58,700 nucleotides of DNA from a virus, in the IMG/VR virus record IMGVR_UViG_3300021420_000036, positions 1-58,700 of that record. One strand, 5' to 3'. A model generated the notes under the pieces. That model saw only the letters and a program-made list of their open reading frames with translations. It was not told the origin of the DNA and did no database searches. A program made the position numbers and the translations under genes. Every line of letters begins with the position of its first letter. The first letter of the stretch is position 1. This document shows, one piece after another, positions 22,667 to 30,447 of this stretch.

Positions 22667-22688
22667 GGGACACGCGGCAGCGCGTCCC
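22667..22688. repeat. Dispersed hairpin repeat (GGGACACGCGGCAGCGCGTCCC type)
   Basis: A near-perfect hairpin GGGAC-ACGCG-gca-GCGC-GTCCC starting three bases after the previous stop. It is of the type abundant in Verrucomicrobiota chromosomes (general knowledge, not searched). Confidence 0.6.
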
Positions 22689-22701
22689 TACCAATTAAAC
22701 G

Positions 22702-22893
22702 ATGACGCCCGAACAAGCCACGGTGGGGACGCGGGTGAGGGCACTGGTGAAGTTTTTTCGCGTTCCGGCGGGGAGCGAAGGGGTGATTGACGAGGACTAC
22801 GGGACGGGCGTGATGGTGGCGTGGGACCTGCCGCATAAAATCCGCGACGGGTTTGACAAGGAAACGGAGTTGCACTTTCTTGAAAAAGTTTAA
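22702..22893 (+). CDS. Small SH3-like conserved phage protein
   Basis: 63 aa. GTRVRALVKFFRVPAGSEG, then VIDEDYGTGVMVAWDLP and GFDKETELHFLEKV form a pattern seen in short phage proteins, probably an SH3-like barrel. The TAA stop starts a family C repeat copy. Confidence 0.7.
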   Translation: MTPEQATVGTRVRALVKFFRVPAGSEGVIDEDYGTGVMVAWDLPHKIRDGFDKETELHFLEKV

Positions 22894-22914
22894 CCACGGA
22901 TGGACACGGATTGG
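22891..22914. repeat. Dispersed repeat family C, copy 2
   Basis: TAACCACGGATGGACACGG; the TAA is the stop codon of the upstream gene. Confidence 0.75.
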
Positions 22915-22918
22915 AAAT

Positions 22919-22945
22919 GCCACGAACGTACGTTCGTAGCTACCG
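22919..22945. repeat. Dispersed repeat family A, copy 4
   Basis: GCCACGAACGTACGTTCG continues TAGCTACCGG. The core GAACGTACGTTC is a perfect 12-bp palindrome. Confidence 0.85.
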
Positions 22946-22994
22946 GTAATCTTCACCCCTAGCTAATTGGCGGTGCCAATGCGAGCGGTAGTTA

Positions 22995-25319
22995 ATGAAG
23001 TTCAAGACCGCCGCCGCCGTGGAAAATGTTGTCTGGCAGATGCGCCTGGCCGACTGGCCGCGCGCCCGGAACCGCGCGCGAATCAATGATTTGTTCAACG
23101 GCGCGCCGCCGTACAGCGAGGAGGCAGTCCGGCAGAACGGGATTAACACCAACGTCAACAGCCTGGAAGCTCCGCATGAGAGCATGGCCGCACGGGGACA
23201 GTTTGGTAACGCATTGGTCACGCCCGACCCGCTGATAAATATAGAGTTGGACTACGGACCCGTTTACAAACGGCGGGACTGGGCGAACACCATCAGCCGC
23301 GAGATCAACAAGAAGATCAAAAATTCGCTGGCGTGGCAGGAGGAGGAGGAAAGCACCTTTGCGCAGGTGGTCCTGCACGGGATTGGCCCTGCCCATTGGG
23401 AGGACCGGTACTGTCCGTACCCCAAGGCGCGCGGGATTGAGGACGTGCTGATACCCAGTGAGACCCTTCGCAGCATGGAGAACAGCCAGATGGTGGCGAT
23501 TTACCGCTCGTGGACGGCGGCGGAGTTATACAAACTGACGCACGGGCCGAGGACGGACAAGGGCTGGAACCTCCCTCTCGTGGACCGGGCGATTACCTGG
23601 GTGGACCAGGAGGCGATGCAACTTTACGGGACGAAGTGGCCGGAAATCTGGAGTCCCGAAAAGATGGCGGAACGGATCAAGGAGGACAGCGGGCTCTACA
23701 GCAGCGACGCGATGCCGACGGTGGACGCCTTCGACGTTTATTACTGGGATGAAAGCGGGAAGCATCCGGGTTGGAAACGAAAAGTGATTCTGGACGCGTG
23801 GGGAAACCCGGGCGTGGGCGGCGCGGGGGGAATCAGTTACGCGGCGAGTCCCGCATCGCAAAAGCAGGACGGCAAGTACGGCGTGGGGAGCAAGAGCGAA
23901 TTTCTCTATGACGGAGGGGACCGCACCTATGCCGATGACCAGGGCGAATTCATCCATTTTCAGTTTGGCGACGCGAGCGCGGTTGCCCCGTTCCGGTATC
24001 ACAGCGTGCGGTCCCTGGGCTTTTTGCTGTACGCGGTGTGTCATTTGCAGAATCGCCTCAAGTGCAAACTGCACGACCATGTGTTTGAGAATTTGATCCA
24101 ATATTTCCGGGTGGCGAACCCCGCCGACGCGGAACGGTTGAGCAAGGTCGATTTGGTGGACAAGGGCATCATTCCAGAGGGATTGAATTTTGTGAAGCAG
24201 GACGAGCGCTGGCAGATCAACGACCAGGTGGCGCAGATGATGGTGCAGATGAACCAGCAGACCATGGCGACGAACAGCGCGAGCTTCACCCAGGATTTTG
24301 ATTTCGAGAAGGAGAAGGCGGAGGAGACGGCGACGCGGACGATGGCGAAGGTGAACAGCACGAGCGCGTTGATTGGGTCGATGCTCAACCGGGCGTACAA
24401 CTATCAGAAATTCAAATTGATCGAGGTGTGCCGGCGGTTTTGCATGTTGAACAGCCGGGACCCGGATGTGAGGAGTTTTCGGGTGGAATGCCTGAAGGCC
24501 GGGGTGCCGGCGGAGGCGCTGAATGTGGAGCGGTGGAACGTGCAGCCGGTGCGGGTGATCGGGAACGGGAACAAGATGCTGCAAGTGGCGATGATGGACA
24601 AGATCATGGCCACGGTTTACGACAAACTGGACCCGGACGCGCAGAAGGAGATGGTGCGGCTGTATATCGCGGTGAACTCGGGCGATTACGAACTGGCCAA
24701 CCGCAGCGTGCCGGAGCAGAAGCGAATCAGTGAGTCGGTCCATGACGCGCAGACCAGCCTGGGGACGATTTTGGACAGCCTGCCGGTGACGTTGCGGACG
24801 GGGGTGAACCACGGGGAATACGTGGAGGTATGGCTGCACGCGATGGCGATGCTGGTGCAGAAGATGGAGGGCAAGGGCGGGACGACGACGCCGGACGAAC
24901 TGAGCGGGTTGAATAATCTGGGCCAGCACATTGGCGCGCAGATCAAGATTTTGAGCCAGGACAAGACGCAAAAGGAGAACGTGGCGCAATATGGCAAGGA
25001 CCTGGGGAAACTGATGAACCTGGTGAAGGGTTATGCTCAGAGACTTCAAGAGCAGCAACAAAAACAGGCGCAGGCGCAGAACGGGCAGATGGACCCGAAG
25101 GACCAGGCCAAGATCAAGGCGACGCTGATGACGGCGCAGACCAAGCAGCAGATTGCCACGGAGAGCCACGCGCAAAAGACGGCGCAGCGGCAGATTGCCT
25201 TCCAGCAAAAAATCCACCAGGACGCGATTGAACATAAGGCGGAAATTGCGAAGAAGGATTTGGAGACGGCGGCGAATGTCCGGCGTGGGGGAATGAAGTC
25301 ACTAGGGGGAGATGAGTAA
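22995..25319 (+). CDS. Portal protein
   Basis: 774 aa. The start (QMRLADWPRARNRARINDLFNGAPPYSEE) and the long C-terminal helical Gln/Lys-rich tail (LQEQQQKQAQAQNG) fit podovirus-type portals. It is the large protein just upstream of the ATP-grasp, scaffold and capsid genes, the usual portal position. The C-terminal coiled coil would line the crown/barrel and touch internal proteins. No other protein in the window suits the role. Assignment rests on length, layout and gene order, as no short diagnostic motif exists. Confidence 0.75.
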   Translation: MKFKTAAAVENVVWQMRLADWPRARNRARINDLFNGAPPYSEEAVRQNGINTNVNSLEAPHESMAARGQFGNALVTPDPLINIELDYGPVYKRRDWANTISREINKKIKNSLAWQEEEESTFAQVVLHGIGPAHWEDRYCPYPKARGIEDVLIPSETLRSMENSQMVAIYRSWTAAELYKLTHGPRTDKGWNLPLVDRAITWVDQEAMQLYGTKWPEIWSPEKMAERIKEDSGLYSSDAMPTVDAFDVYYWDESGKHPGWKRKVILDAWGNPGVGGAGGISYAASPASQKQDGKYGVGSKSEFLYDGGDRTYADDQGEFIHFQFGDASAVAPFRYHSVRSLGFLLYAVCHLQNRLKCKLHDHVFENLIQYFRVANPADAERLSKVDLVDKGIIPEGLNFVKQDERWQINDQVAQMMVQMNQQTMATNSASFTQDFDFEKEKAEETATRTMAKVNSTSALIGSMLNRAYNYQKFKLIEVCRRFCMLNSRDPDVRSFRVECLKAGVPAEALNVERWNVQPVRVIGNGNKMLQVAMMDKIMATVYDKLDPDAQKEMVRLYIAVNSGDYELANRSVPEQKRISESVHDAQTSLGTILDSLPVTLRTGVNHGEYVEVWLHAMAMLVQKMEGKGGTTTPDELSGLNNLGQHIGAQIKILSQDKTQKENVAQYGKDLGKLMNLVKGYAQRLQEQQQKQAQAQNGQMDPKDQAKIKATLMTAQTKQQIATESHAQKTAQRQIAFQQKIHQDAIEHKAEIAKKDLETAANVRRGGMKSLGGDE

Positions 25320-25346
25320 CCGCAAAGAACGCAGAGAGCACAAAAA
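25317..25346. repeat. Dispersed repeat family B, copy 2
   Basis: TAACCGCAAAGAACGCAGAG starting at the portal stop codon. Confidence 0.8.
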
Positions 25347-25528
25347 TGAAGAAGGGGAAAAAGAAAGGACCGAAAACCCAATCCATGGACAAATGGAACG
25401 GGAAGACGGACCAACTGATTGACGGGCCGTCGTTGATTTATGACCCGGTGGCGCATCGGAAGGCGGTGAAGGAAAGCCGGGAGAGCCACACGGTCAAAGT
25501 GACCAGACGGTGTCTGGACTCAATATGA
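25346..25528 (+). CDS. Small basic hypothetical protein
   Basis: 60 aa, very Lys-rich start (MKKGKKKGPKTQ). The last residues (VTRRCLDSI) are encoded by a dispersed hairpin repeat (25501-25524), so the gene probably gained its C-terminus from it. Unknown function. Confidence 0.5.
   Translation: MKKGKKKGPKTQSMDKWNGKTDQLIDGPSLIYDPVAHRKAVKESRESHTVKVTRRCLDSI
25501..25524. repeat. Dispersed repeat family E (CCAGACGGTGTCTGG), copy 1
   Basis: GACCAGACGGTGTCTGGACT then CAAT directly before the ATG at 25525. A copy lies at 31864; variants at 26925 and 55836. Confidence 0.8.
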
Positions 25529-26820
25529 AAGACATACGTGACGTCACCGCGCTGGTGTTCGACCACGGACTGTTTTTGCCGCTGGCGCACGCGCTGGCGA
25601 AGCAATGCAAGCGGGTGCTGTATCACACGCCCGCCGAGCGCGCGTTCAACCGGGTGAACGAGTGGGTGGTGGGGGACGGGTTTGAGGACATTGAGTTGTG
25701 CGAGGACATTTGGGAGATGAAGGACGAGGTGGACCTGTGGGTGTTCCCGGACATCCAGCACAGCGGATTGCAAAAGGAACTGGAGCGGCAGGGGAAAGCG
25801 GTGTGGGGTAGCAAGGGGGCCGACGCCATCGAAATCCAGCGGGTCAAATTTCACAAGTTGCTGGGCAAACTCGGGCTGGAGGTGCCGCCGTATGTGGCCA
25901 TTCGCGGGTGGACGGCGCTGCGGGAGCATTTGAAGGGTGAGGAAAACAAATACATCAAGATTTCAAAATACCGGGGCAACCTGGAGACATGCCATTGGCG
26001 GAACTGGGAACTGGACGAGGGCACGCTGGACGCGTGGGCCATGGAGTTCGGACCGGTGAAGGAAAAGATTTTGTTCCTGGTGTTCGACGACATCAAGACC
26101 GAACTGGAGATCGGCGGGGATACTTATTGTGTCGGGGGAAAATGGCCCGCGCTGATGCTGCACGGGGACGAGCGGAAGGATGAATGTTATTTTGGCGCGG
26201 TGACCGCGAGCGATGATATGCCGGAGGCATTACAAGAAGTCATGGCGGCGTTCGGGCCGGTGCTGGGCGAGGAGGGTTACTGCAACCAATGGAGCATGGA
26301 AGTCCGGGTGAAGGACGACAAAAGTTATTTCATCGACCCCACCTGTAGAGGAGGGCTGCCTTCGACCGGTTCACAAATCCGATTGTGGACGAACCTGCCG
26401 GAAATCATCTGGGCCGGCGCGAACGGGGAACTGGTGGACCCGGAGGTGGCGGAGGAGGACAAGTTTTCGGCCGAATGCCTGCTGACGATGAAGCGCGAGG
26501 AAGCCGGCTGGGCCAAGACCCGCATCCCGCCGGAGTTGCAGGACGTGATGCTGGTGCGGAACTGCTGCGGAGTGGACGGTGCCGTGGCCTTTCCGCCCAA
26601 TGACATCAAGGGTGACGAAATCGGCTGGCTGGTGGCGAAGGGCAGCACGATGGAAGAGACGGTTCAGCGGATGCTGGAATACAAGAAGCTCGTGCCCAGC
26701 GGCGTGGTGGCGCACACGGAGGGACTGGCAGACGTTATTAAAGAAATCTCGGCGGCGGAGGACGAAGGCATCGCCTTCACCCAAGATGAAATACCGGACC
26801 CGTCGATTGTGGTGAATTAA
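25525..26820 (+). CDS. ATP-grasp / PurD-like protein
   Basis: 431 aa from MKDIRDVTALVFDHG; the start follows a family E repeat. The middle has an ATP-grasp-like layout (KYIKISKYRGNLETCHW, then VFDDIKTELEIGGDTY, then WSMEVRVKDDKSYFIDPT). The C-terminus (GDEIGWLVAKGSTMEE ... GVVAHTEGLADVIKEI) resembles the end of phosphoribosylamine-glycine ligase. Its place between portal and capsid genes is unusual for a metabolic enzyme, so it may ligate a peptide or amino group onto a phage component. The family is likely but substrate is unknown. Confidence 0.65.
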   Translation: MKDIRDVTALVFDHGLFLPLAHALAKQCKRVLYHTPAERAFNRVNEWVVGDGFEDIELCEDIWEMKDEVDLWVFPDIQHSGLQKELERQGKAVWGSKGADAIEIQRVKFHKLLGKLGLEVPPYVAIRGWTALREHLKGEENKYIKISKYRGNLETCHWRNWELDEGTLDAWAMEFGPVKEKILFLVFDDIKTELEIGGDTYCVGGKWPALMLHGDERKDECYFGAVTASDDMPEALQEVMAAFGPVLGEEGYCNQWSMEVRVKDDKSYFIDPTCRGGLPSTGSQIRLWTNLPEIIWAGANGELVDPEVAEEDKFSAECLLTMKREEAGWAKTRIPPELQDVMLVRNCCGVDGAVAFPPNDIKGDEIGWLVAKGSTMEETVQRMLEYKKLVPSGVVAHTEGLADVIKEISAAEDEGIAFTQDEIPDPSIVVN

Positions 26821-26823
26821 TTT

Positions 26824-26854
26824 TAACCACGGATAAACACAGATGGACACGGAT
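26824..26854. repeat. Dispersed repeat family C, copy 3
   Basis: TAACCACGGATAAACACAG continues ATGGACACGGAT in the gap after the ATP-grasp gene. Confidence 0.8.
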
Positions 26855-26898
26855 ATGAAGGTATTGACTTTTGAAGCGCCCAGACAGAGTGGTGAAAT

Positions 26899-27231
26899 AT
26901 GGACAACGTGATTGACCTGACCAACCAGACTGCGTCTGGGCTCAATATTGAGGAAGCGGAGCCAGCGAAGGTTGCCGACAACATTTGCAGCACGGTGGAA
27001 CTGGAGAAAAAGCGCGCCATCATGATGCGGGCGTTTGCGCTGACGAGCGGGCAACTGGAGCATGACGCGTTGAAACTGGAGGAGCAGGCGATTGTGGGGA
27101 ATTATGAGATCAAACGGCGGCATGAATTGATGACCACGGCCAAGGCGCTGCGCGAGGCGGTGGGCTGGATTCAAACGCTGGTCACTCCCCAAGCGTCTCC
27201 GCAAAATGGGGAGGCACAACTTGTGCCCTGA
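26899..27231 (+). CDS. Helical hypothetical protein
   Basis: 110 aa, helical throughout (VELEKKRAIMMRAFALTSGQ, HELMTTAKALREAVGW). A family E-like repeat copy (26925-26950) falls inside its 5' part. Possibly a small structural or scaffolding partner; no direct evidence. Confidence 0.55.
   Translation: MDNVIDLTNQTASGLNIEEAEPAKVADNICSTVELEKKRAIMMRAFALTSGQLEHDALKLEEQAIVGNYEIKRRHELMTTAKALREAVGWIQTLVTPQASPQNGEAQLVP
26925..26950. repeat. Dispersed repeat family E variant, in frame
   Basis: CCAACCAGACTGCGTCTGGG then CTCAAT; degenerate copy lying inside the coding frame of 26899-27231. Confidence 0.55.
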
Positions 27232-27454
27232 CGCAAATTGGCCGGCGCTGCCCAGTTACCGGACGTTCACGGCGGCGGATCACGCGGCGCACACGAGCCC
27301 GAAGGGCGTGCCGTACCCGGAGACGCTCATGAACGGGGTGGACAGCAGGAAAGCGGCGAAGCAAATCATGAAGTTTGCGCATAAGCCGCATTTGACTTTA
27401 AAGAAAACCACGAGGCCGCGAGTGAGTGCGCGGCGGAAGAAGAAAGAACGATGA
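27206..27454 (+). CDS. Basic small protein
   Basis: 82 aa, ends in a run of Arg/Lys (RPRVSARRKKKER). It overlaps the upstream gene by 26 bases and the next by 4 (ATGA). No domain is recognised. Confidence 0.5.
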   Translation: MGRHNLCPDANWPALPSYRTFTAADHAAHTSPKGVPYPETLMNGVDSRKAAKQIMKFAHKPHLTLKKTTRPRVSARRKKKER

Positions 27455-27642
27455 GCGCGGAATTGAACGATGACTTTTCTGTGGAAGAGGCGAAACGACA
27501 GTTTCGAGAAGTGATCAGCCTGATGAAAGACGCGGCGCGGGCAGCGATGGAGACACCGGAAGGCCGGGAAGGACTGCGCCGTGACCTGGCGGCGTTGCAA
27601 GGCGTGCCAGTGGAAATGGTCAAATTTGAAGGAGAATCATGA
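27451..27642 (+). CDS. Small acidic helical protein
   Basis: 63 aa (FSVEEAKRQFREVISLMKD). Four-nt overlaps on both sides support it. Unknown function. Confidence 0.55.
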   Translation: MSAELNDDFSVEEAKRQFREVISLMKDAARAAMETPEGREGLRRDLAALQGVPVEMVKFEGES

Positions 27643-27878
27643 GCGCGATTTATAAAGTCACGACCAGCATCGCGGGATTGGGTCCATTCCAGATGGAGGC
27701 GGAGGATATGAGCCCGGCCATGCTGATTGTGACTCTGCTTTTTGAATTGGAAAAACGGGGTAACGACCTGACCTTGCGCGAGGTGCTGTCCAAAGTCACG
27801 TTTGAGCAACTGGATGAATTGGAGGACGGTGTGGAAATAATCGAGGAACCAAAAATCGAGGAACTGCCAAAACTATGA
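27639..27878 (+). CDS. Small hypothetical protein
   Basis: 79 aa with a beta-strand-rich start (YKVTTSIAGLGPFQMEAED) and an acidic helical end. It overlaps the GroES-like gene by 4 nt. Confidence 0.55.
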   Translation: MSAIYKVTTSIAGLGPFQMEAEDMSPAMLIVTLLFELEKRGNDLTLREVLSKVTFEQLDELEDGVEIIEEPKIEELPKL

Positions 27879-28150
27879 GCGCGAGAAAATTGAGGCCGAC
27901 GGGCAACCGGGTGCTGGTGGAGGCGGTGCCTCCTCCCGAGGTGACCAAAGGCGGAATTATGTTGTCAACCGCGTACCAGCAACCGAGCACCCAGGGGACG
28001 GTGATTGCGGTAGGTGGCGCGGTGCAGGACCTGAAACCCGGCATGCTGGTGGCTTATTCGTGGATTCAGAGCATCGAGGTGGAACACGAGGGGCGCAACC
28101 TTAGACTGCTGCCGGAGTTGGCCGTGCAAGCGATATTGGAGGGCGAATGA
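27875..28150 (+). CDS. groES: GroES-like co-chaperonin (Cpn10)
   Basis: 91 aa. LRPTGNRVLVEAVPPPEVTK followed by GGIMLSTAYQQPSTQGTVIA matches the Cpn10 mobile-loop and beta-barrel signature. VGGAVQDLKPGMLVAYS follows as expected. Length equals that of bacterial GroES. It likely replaces or modifies host GroES so that GroEL can fold a phage protein, as T4 gp31 does for its capsid protein. It lies shortly upstream of the scaffold and capsid genes, which fits. No GroEL is encoded. Confidence 0.85.
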   Translation: MSARKLRPTGNRVLVEAVPPPEVTKGGIMLSTAYQQPSTQGTVIAVGGAVQDLKPGMLVAYSWIQSIEVEHEGRNLRLLPELAVQAILEGE

Positions 28151-28314
28151 ACCCCGTGGGAAAAAATTGCTGCCCGGGCGCGAAGTTCAACGGCAGCAAG
28201 TTCAACCAGACGCTGGTGGACCAGACGCCGGTGTTTGACAAGCGGCGCAAGCACAACAAGCCGGTGCAGAAACACAGCGGCAATATGTATCGGAAGCCGA
28301 ACTATTTGAAGTGA
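28147..28314 (+). CDS. Small basic protein
   Basis: 55 aa: begins MNPVGKNCCPGAKFNGSKF, then FDKRRKHNKPVQKH and ends RKPNYLK. ATG overlaps the GroES-like gene by 4 nt and the stop overlaps the next gene by 4 (GTGA). Function unknown. Confidence 0.6.
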   Translation: MNPVGKNCCPGAKFNGSKFNQTLVDQTPVFDKRRKHNKPVQKHSGNMYRKPNYLK

Positions 28315-28505
28315 GCCGAGATGACATCATTACCGAAATCAAGCAACTCCAGCGTCAACGACCGGCTGGGTGGCGCATGAAAACAAAACCGCTTTTCAGA
28401 ATGTTGGACCGGCTGGATGACCCGTATGGCATTCACGAGGACAGAGGAAACGAAAACCGGGGCAGGCCGGTCTGCCACCGCCCGATTGTGTCAGGACCAT
28501 TTTAA
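28311..28505 (+). CDS. Small hypothetical protein
   Basis: 64 aa with GTG start overlapping the preceding stop. Basic and Arg-rich (IKQLQRQRPAGWRMKTK). It ends one base into the next ATG. Confidence 0.45.
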   Translation: MSRDDIITEIKQLQRQRPAGWRMKTKPLFRMLDRLDDPYGIHEDRGNENRGRPVCHRPIVSGPF

Positions 28506-28777
28506 TGATCACCCCGCGCGAGTCGTTTAAAAACAATCCGGACTATTCCAAGAAGTGGCCGGACGTGGTGGACAGCCGGATGTTCGGTGAGGCGGTCAAC
28601 GCCGCGATGTTGGAAATGAATTTGCAGAACAGCAATCCGCCGGACATGGGCAGCGCGGCGGCGTTTCAGTGGCGAGCCGAGGGCGCGAAACAGTTCTTGC
28701 GGATTTTCATGGGGTTGAGCGACGGGGCAGCGGTGAAGAAAGCGCCACTCCCACAAAACCTGGACCATAGAATTTAG
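28505..28777 (+). CDS. Small hypothetical protein before scaffold
   Basis: 90 aa. SRMFGEAVNAAMLEMNLQN and FQWRAEGAKQFLRIFMGL are amphipathic helices. Position suggests a morphogenesis role; no family is recognised. Confidence 0.6.
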   Translation: MITPRESFKNNPDYSKKWPDVVDSRMFGEAVNAAMLEMNLQNSNPPDMGSAAAFQWRAEGAKQFLRIFMGLSDGAAVKKAPLPQNLDHRI

Positions 28778-28797
28778 CGGTTTGAAACGGATAAATT

Positions 28798-30120
28798 ATG
28801 CCAGAAATAATGACAGGTACACCACCGCCGGTGTCAGAGACACCGGCCAATACCGCGACACCAGCGCCAGCACCCACAACGCCATCGCCCGCGAGTTCGC
28901 CGAACCGGGGAGCGAGCGCGACGCACCCGGCGGTCACGTCAAAGCCGGTGTCCAAGCCGGCGCAAAATATTGCTGATGCTTACGCAGAACTTAATAAGAT
29001 GGCAGGCGCGGGCGATGAGGACGCGGATACGGCTTCGGTTACCGAACCCCGAGAGTTACCGCCAGTGCCAGGAAAAACGGCACAGGAAGGGAAGGACAAG
29101 CCCGGGGACCAACAGGAGGAAACCGAGGTAACGGAGCCGGAGAAACCCGAGAATGCCGAAAAGCCAGTCAAAGCCAAGACGCTGCGGGAGAATTATGACA
29201 AACTCAAAACCGAAAACGCGGAACTGCAAAATCGGATCAAAGCCATCGAAGAAGAGCGGGCGAAGCCGGCCCCCGAGGACCCGGAGAAAAAGAAGTTAGG
29301 GGAGACGCTGGCGCAGCGCGAGGCGCGGCTGGCGGAACTGGAGGAGACGCTGCGGTTCAAGGATTACACGGCGAGCACCGAGTATGAAACGAGTTACCGG
29401 CAGCCCTACCTGAAAGCGTTTGCGGACGGGCGCGCGACGGTGGCCGGGCTCAAACTGGTGGATGCCGAGGGAAATTTGCGGCAGGGGACGGACGCGGATT
29501 TTGACCACATCATGGCCATCCAGGACCCGGACGCGGCGGCACAGGCGATTGAAGAGGTGTTTGGCACGGGGGTGAAGGCGCAGATGGTGATTGGCGCGCG
29601 GGAAAAGGTGCGGGACATTCTGGGCCGGGCGCGCGAGGCGGAGGCGGAATACAAAAAAACGGGGTCACAGCGTGACCTGCAAAGGGCCGAAGAATTCAGG
29701 AAGAAGCAAGGTGAGGTGGCTGCGGTGTTTGACAAACAGGCGAAGGAGGCGGTGGAGAAATACCCAAAACTCTTCAAGCCCATCGAAGGTGATGAAAAAG
29801 GAAATCAGTTATTGGAGGCGGGCTTCGCCCGCGCGGACGCGGCGTTTGGCGGTGCTTTCCGTGATGCGCAGGGGAAATTTGTAAAAATGACCCCGGTGGA
29901 CCTGGCGGCGCTGCACGCGGAAGTGCGGAACAAGGCGGGCGGATTTGATCGGGCGATTCATTTGCTGGCGCAGGAACGGAAGGAAAAAGCGGAGTTGAAA
30001 AAGAAACTGGCGCAATACGAGGACAGCGAGCCCAGTGGCGGGCGGCGCAACGGGAAAACGCTGGGGCAACTTTCCAGCGATGACCAGATCATGAACGGAT
30101 TGCTCAAGTATGCCCGATGA
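28798..30120 (+). CDS. Scaffolding-like protein
   Basis: 440 aa. An N-terminal Pro/Thr/Ala-rich disordered tract (about 1-60), a Glu/Pro-rich acidic stretch, a coiled coil (about 120-190: LRENYDKLKTENAELQNRIK) and a helical C-terminus. This order, and the place directly upstream of the major capsid gene, fit a scaffolding protein. There is no sign of a protease. Identity rests on composition and gene order. Confidence 0.65.
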   Translation: MPEIMTGTPPPVSETPANTATPAPAPTTPSPASSPNRGASATHPAVTSKPVSKPAQNIADAYAELNKMAGAGDEDADTASVTEPRELPPVPGKTAQEGKDKPGDQQEETEVTEPEKPENAEKPVKAKTLRENYDKLKTENAELQNRIKAIEEERAKPAPEDPEKKKLGETLAQREARLAELEETLRFKDYTASTEYETSYRQPYLKAFADGRATVAGLKLVDAEGNLRQGTDADFDHIMAIQDPDAAAQAIEEVFGTGVKAQMVIGAREKVRDILGRAREAEAEYKKTGSQRDLQRAEEFRKKQGEVAAVFDKQAKEAVEKYPKLFKPIEGDEKGNQLLEAGFARADAAFGGAFRDAQGKFVKMTPVDLAALHAEVRNKAGGFDRAIHLLAQERKEKAELKKKLAQYEDSEPSGGRRNGKTLGQLSSDDQIMNGLLKYAR

Positions 30121-30447
30121 TTTTACCGCAAAGAACGCAAAGACAAAGCTGGCCACGAACTCACGTTCGTAGCTACATATAATTTGACCCCTTGCGTTTT
30201 CGGAAACGATGCGTGAGTGGTAAGACAGGTGCCGGTTGAGCCGGCGAACACGAGAGTCACCTACTCGTTCGGGCAGTGGAATAACTGCATCGCTCCTACA
30301 GTGCGTGTCGAGCGAGCGCGACGGTGACCGTAAAGGCGGTCGGGCCGGGGGTTAAACCTCGGTGGGCTTCACAACTCATAAAATCGAAAGTCTCCGTGCG
30401 TACTGACGCATACGGAGCATGTGTTTCAACAGTGAAAAAAAGATTTT
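30121..30447 (+). ncRNA. Structured leader upstream of the major capsid gene
   Basis: This 327-base gap starts with two dispersed repeats (30123-30147 and 30151-30177) and then folds into hairpins in series: GCCGG/CCGGC (30231-30245), ACGAG/CTCGT (30250-30268), GCAGT/ACTGC (30273-30288), GACCG/CGGTC (30326-30341), CCGGGG/CCTCGG (30345-30362) and CTCCGT-GCGT/ACGC-ACGGAG (30392-30417). No tRNA, intron core or T-run was found. The class is unknown. Confidence 0.45.
30151..30177. repeat. Dispersed repeat family A, copy 5
   Basis: GGCCACGAACTCACGTTCG then TAGCTAC, at the start of the capsid leader. Confidence 0.8.
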
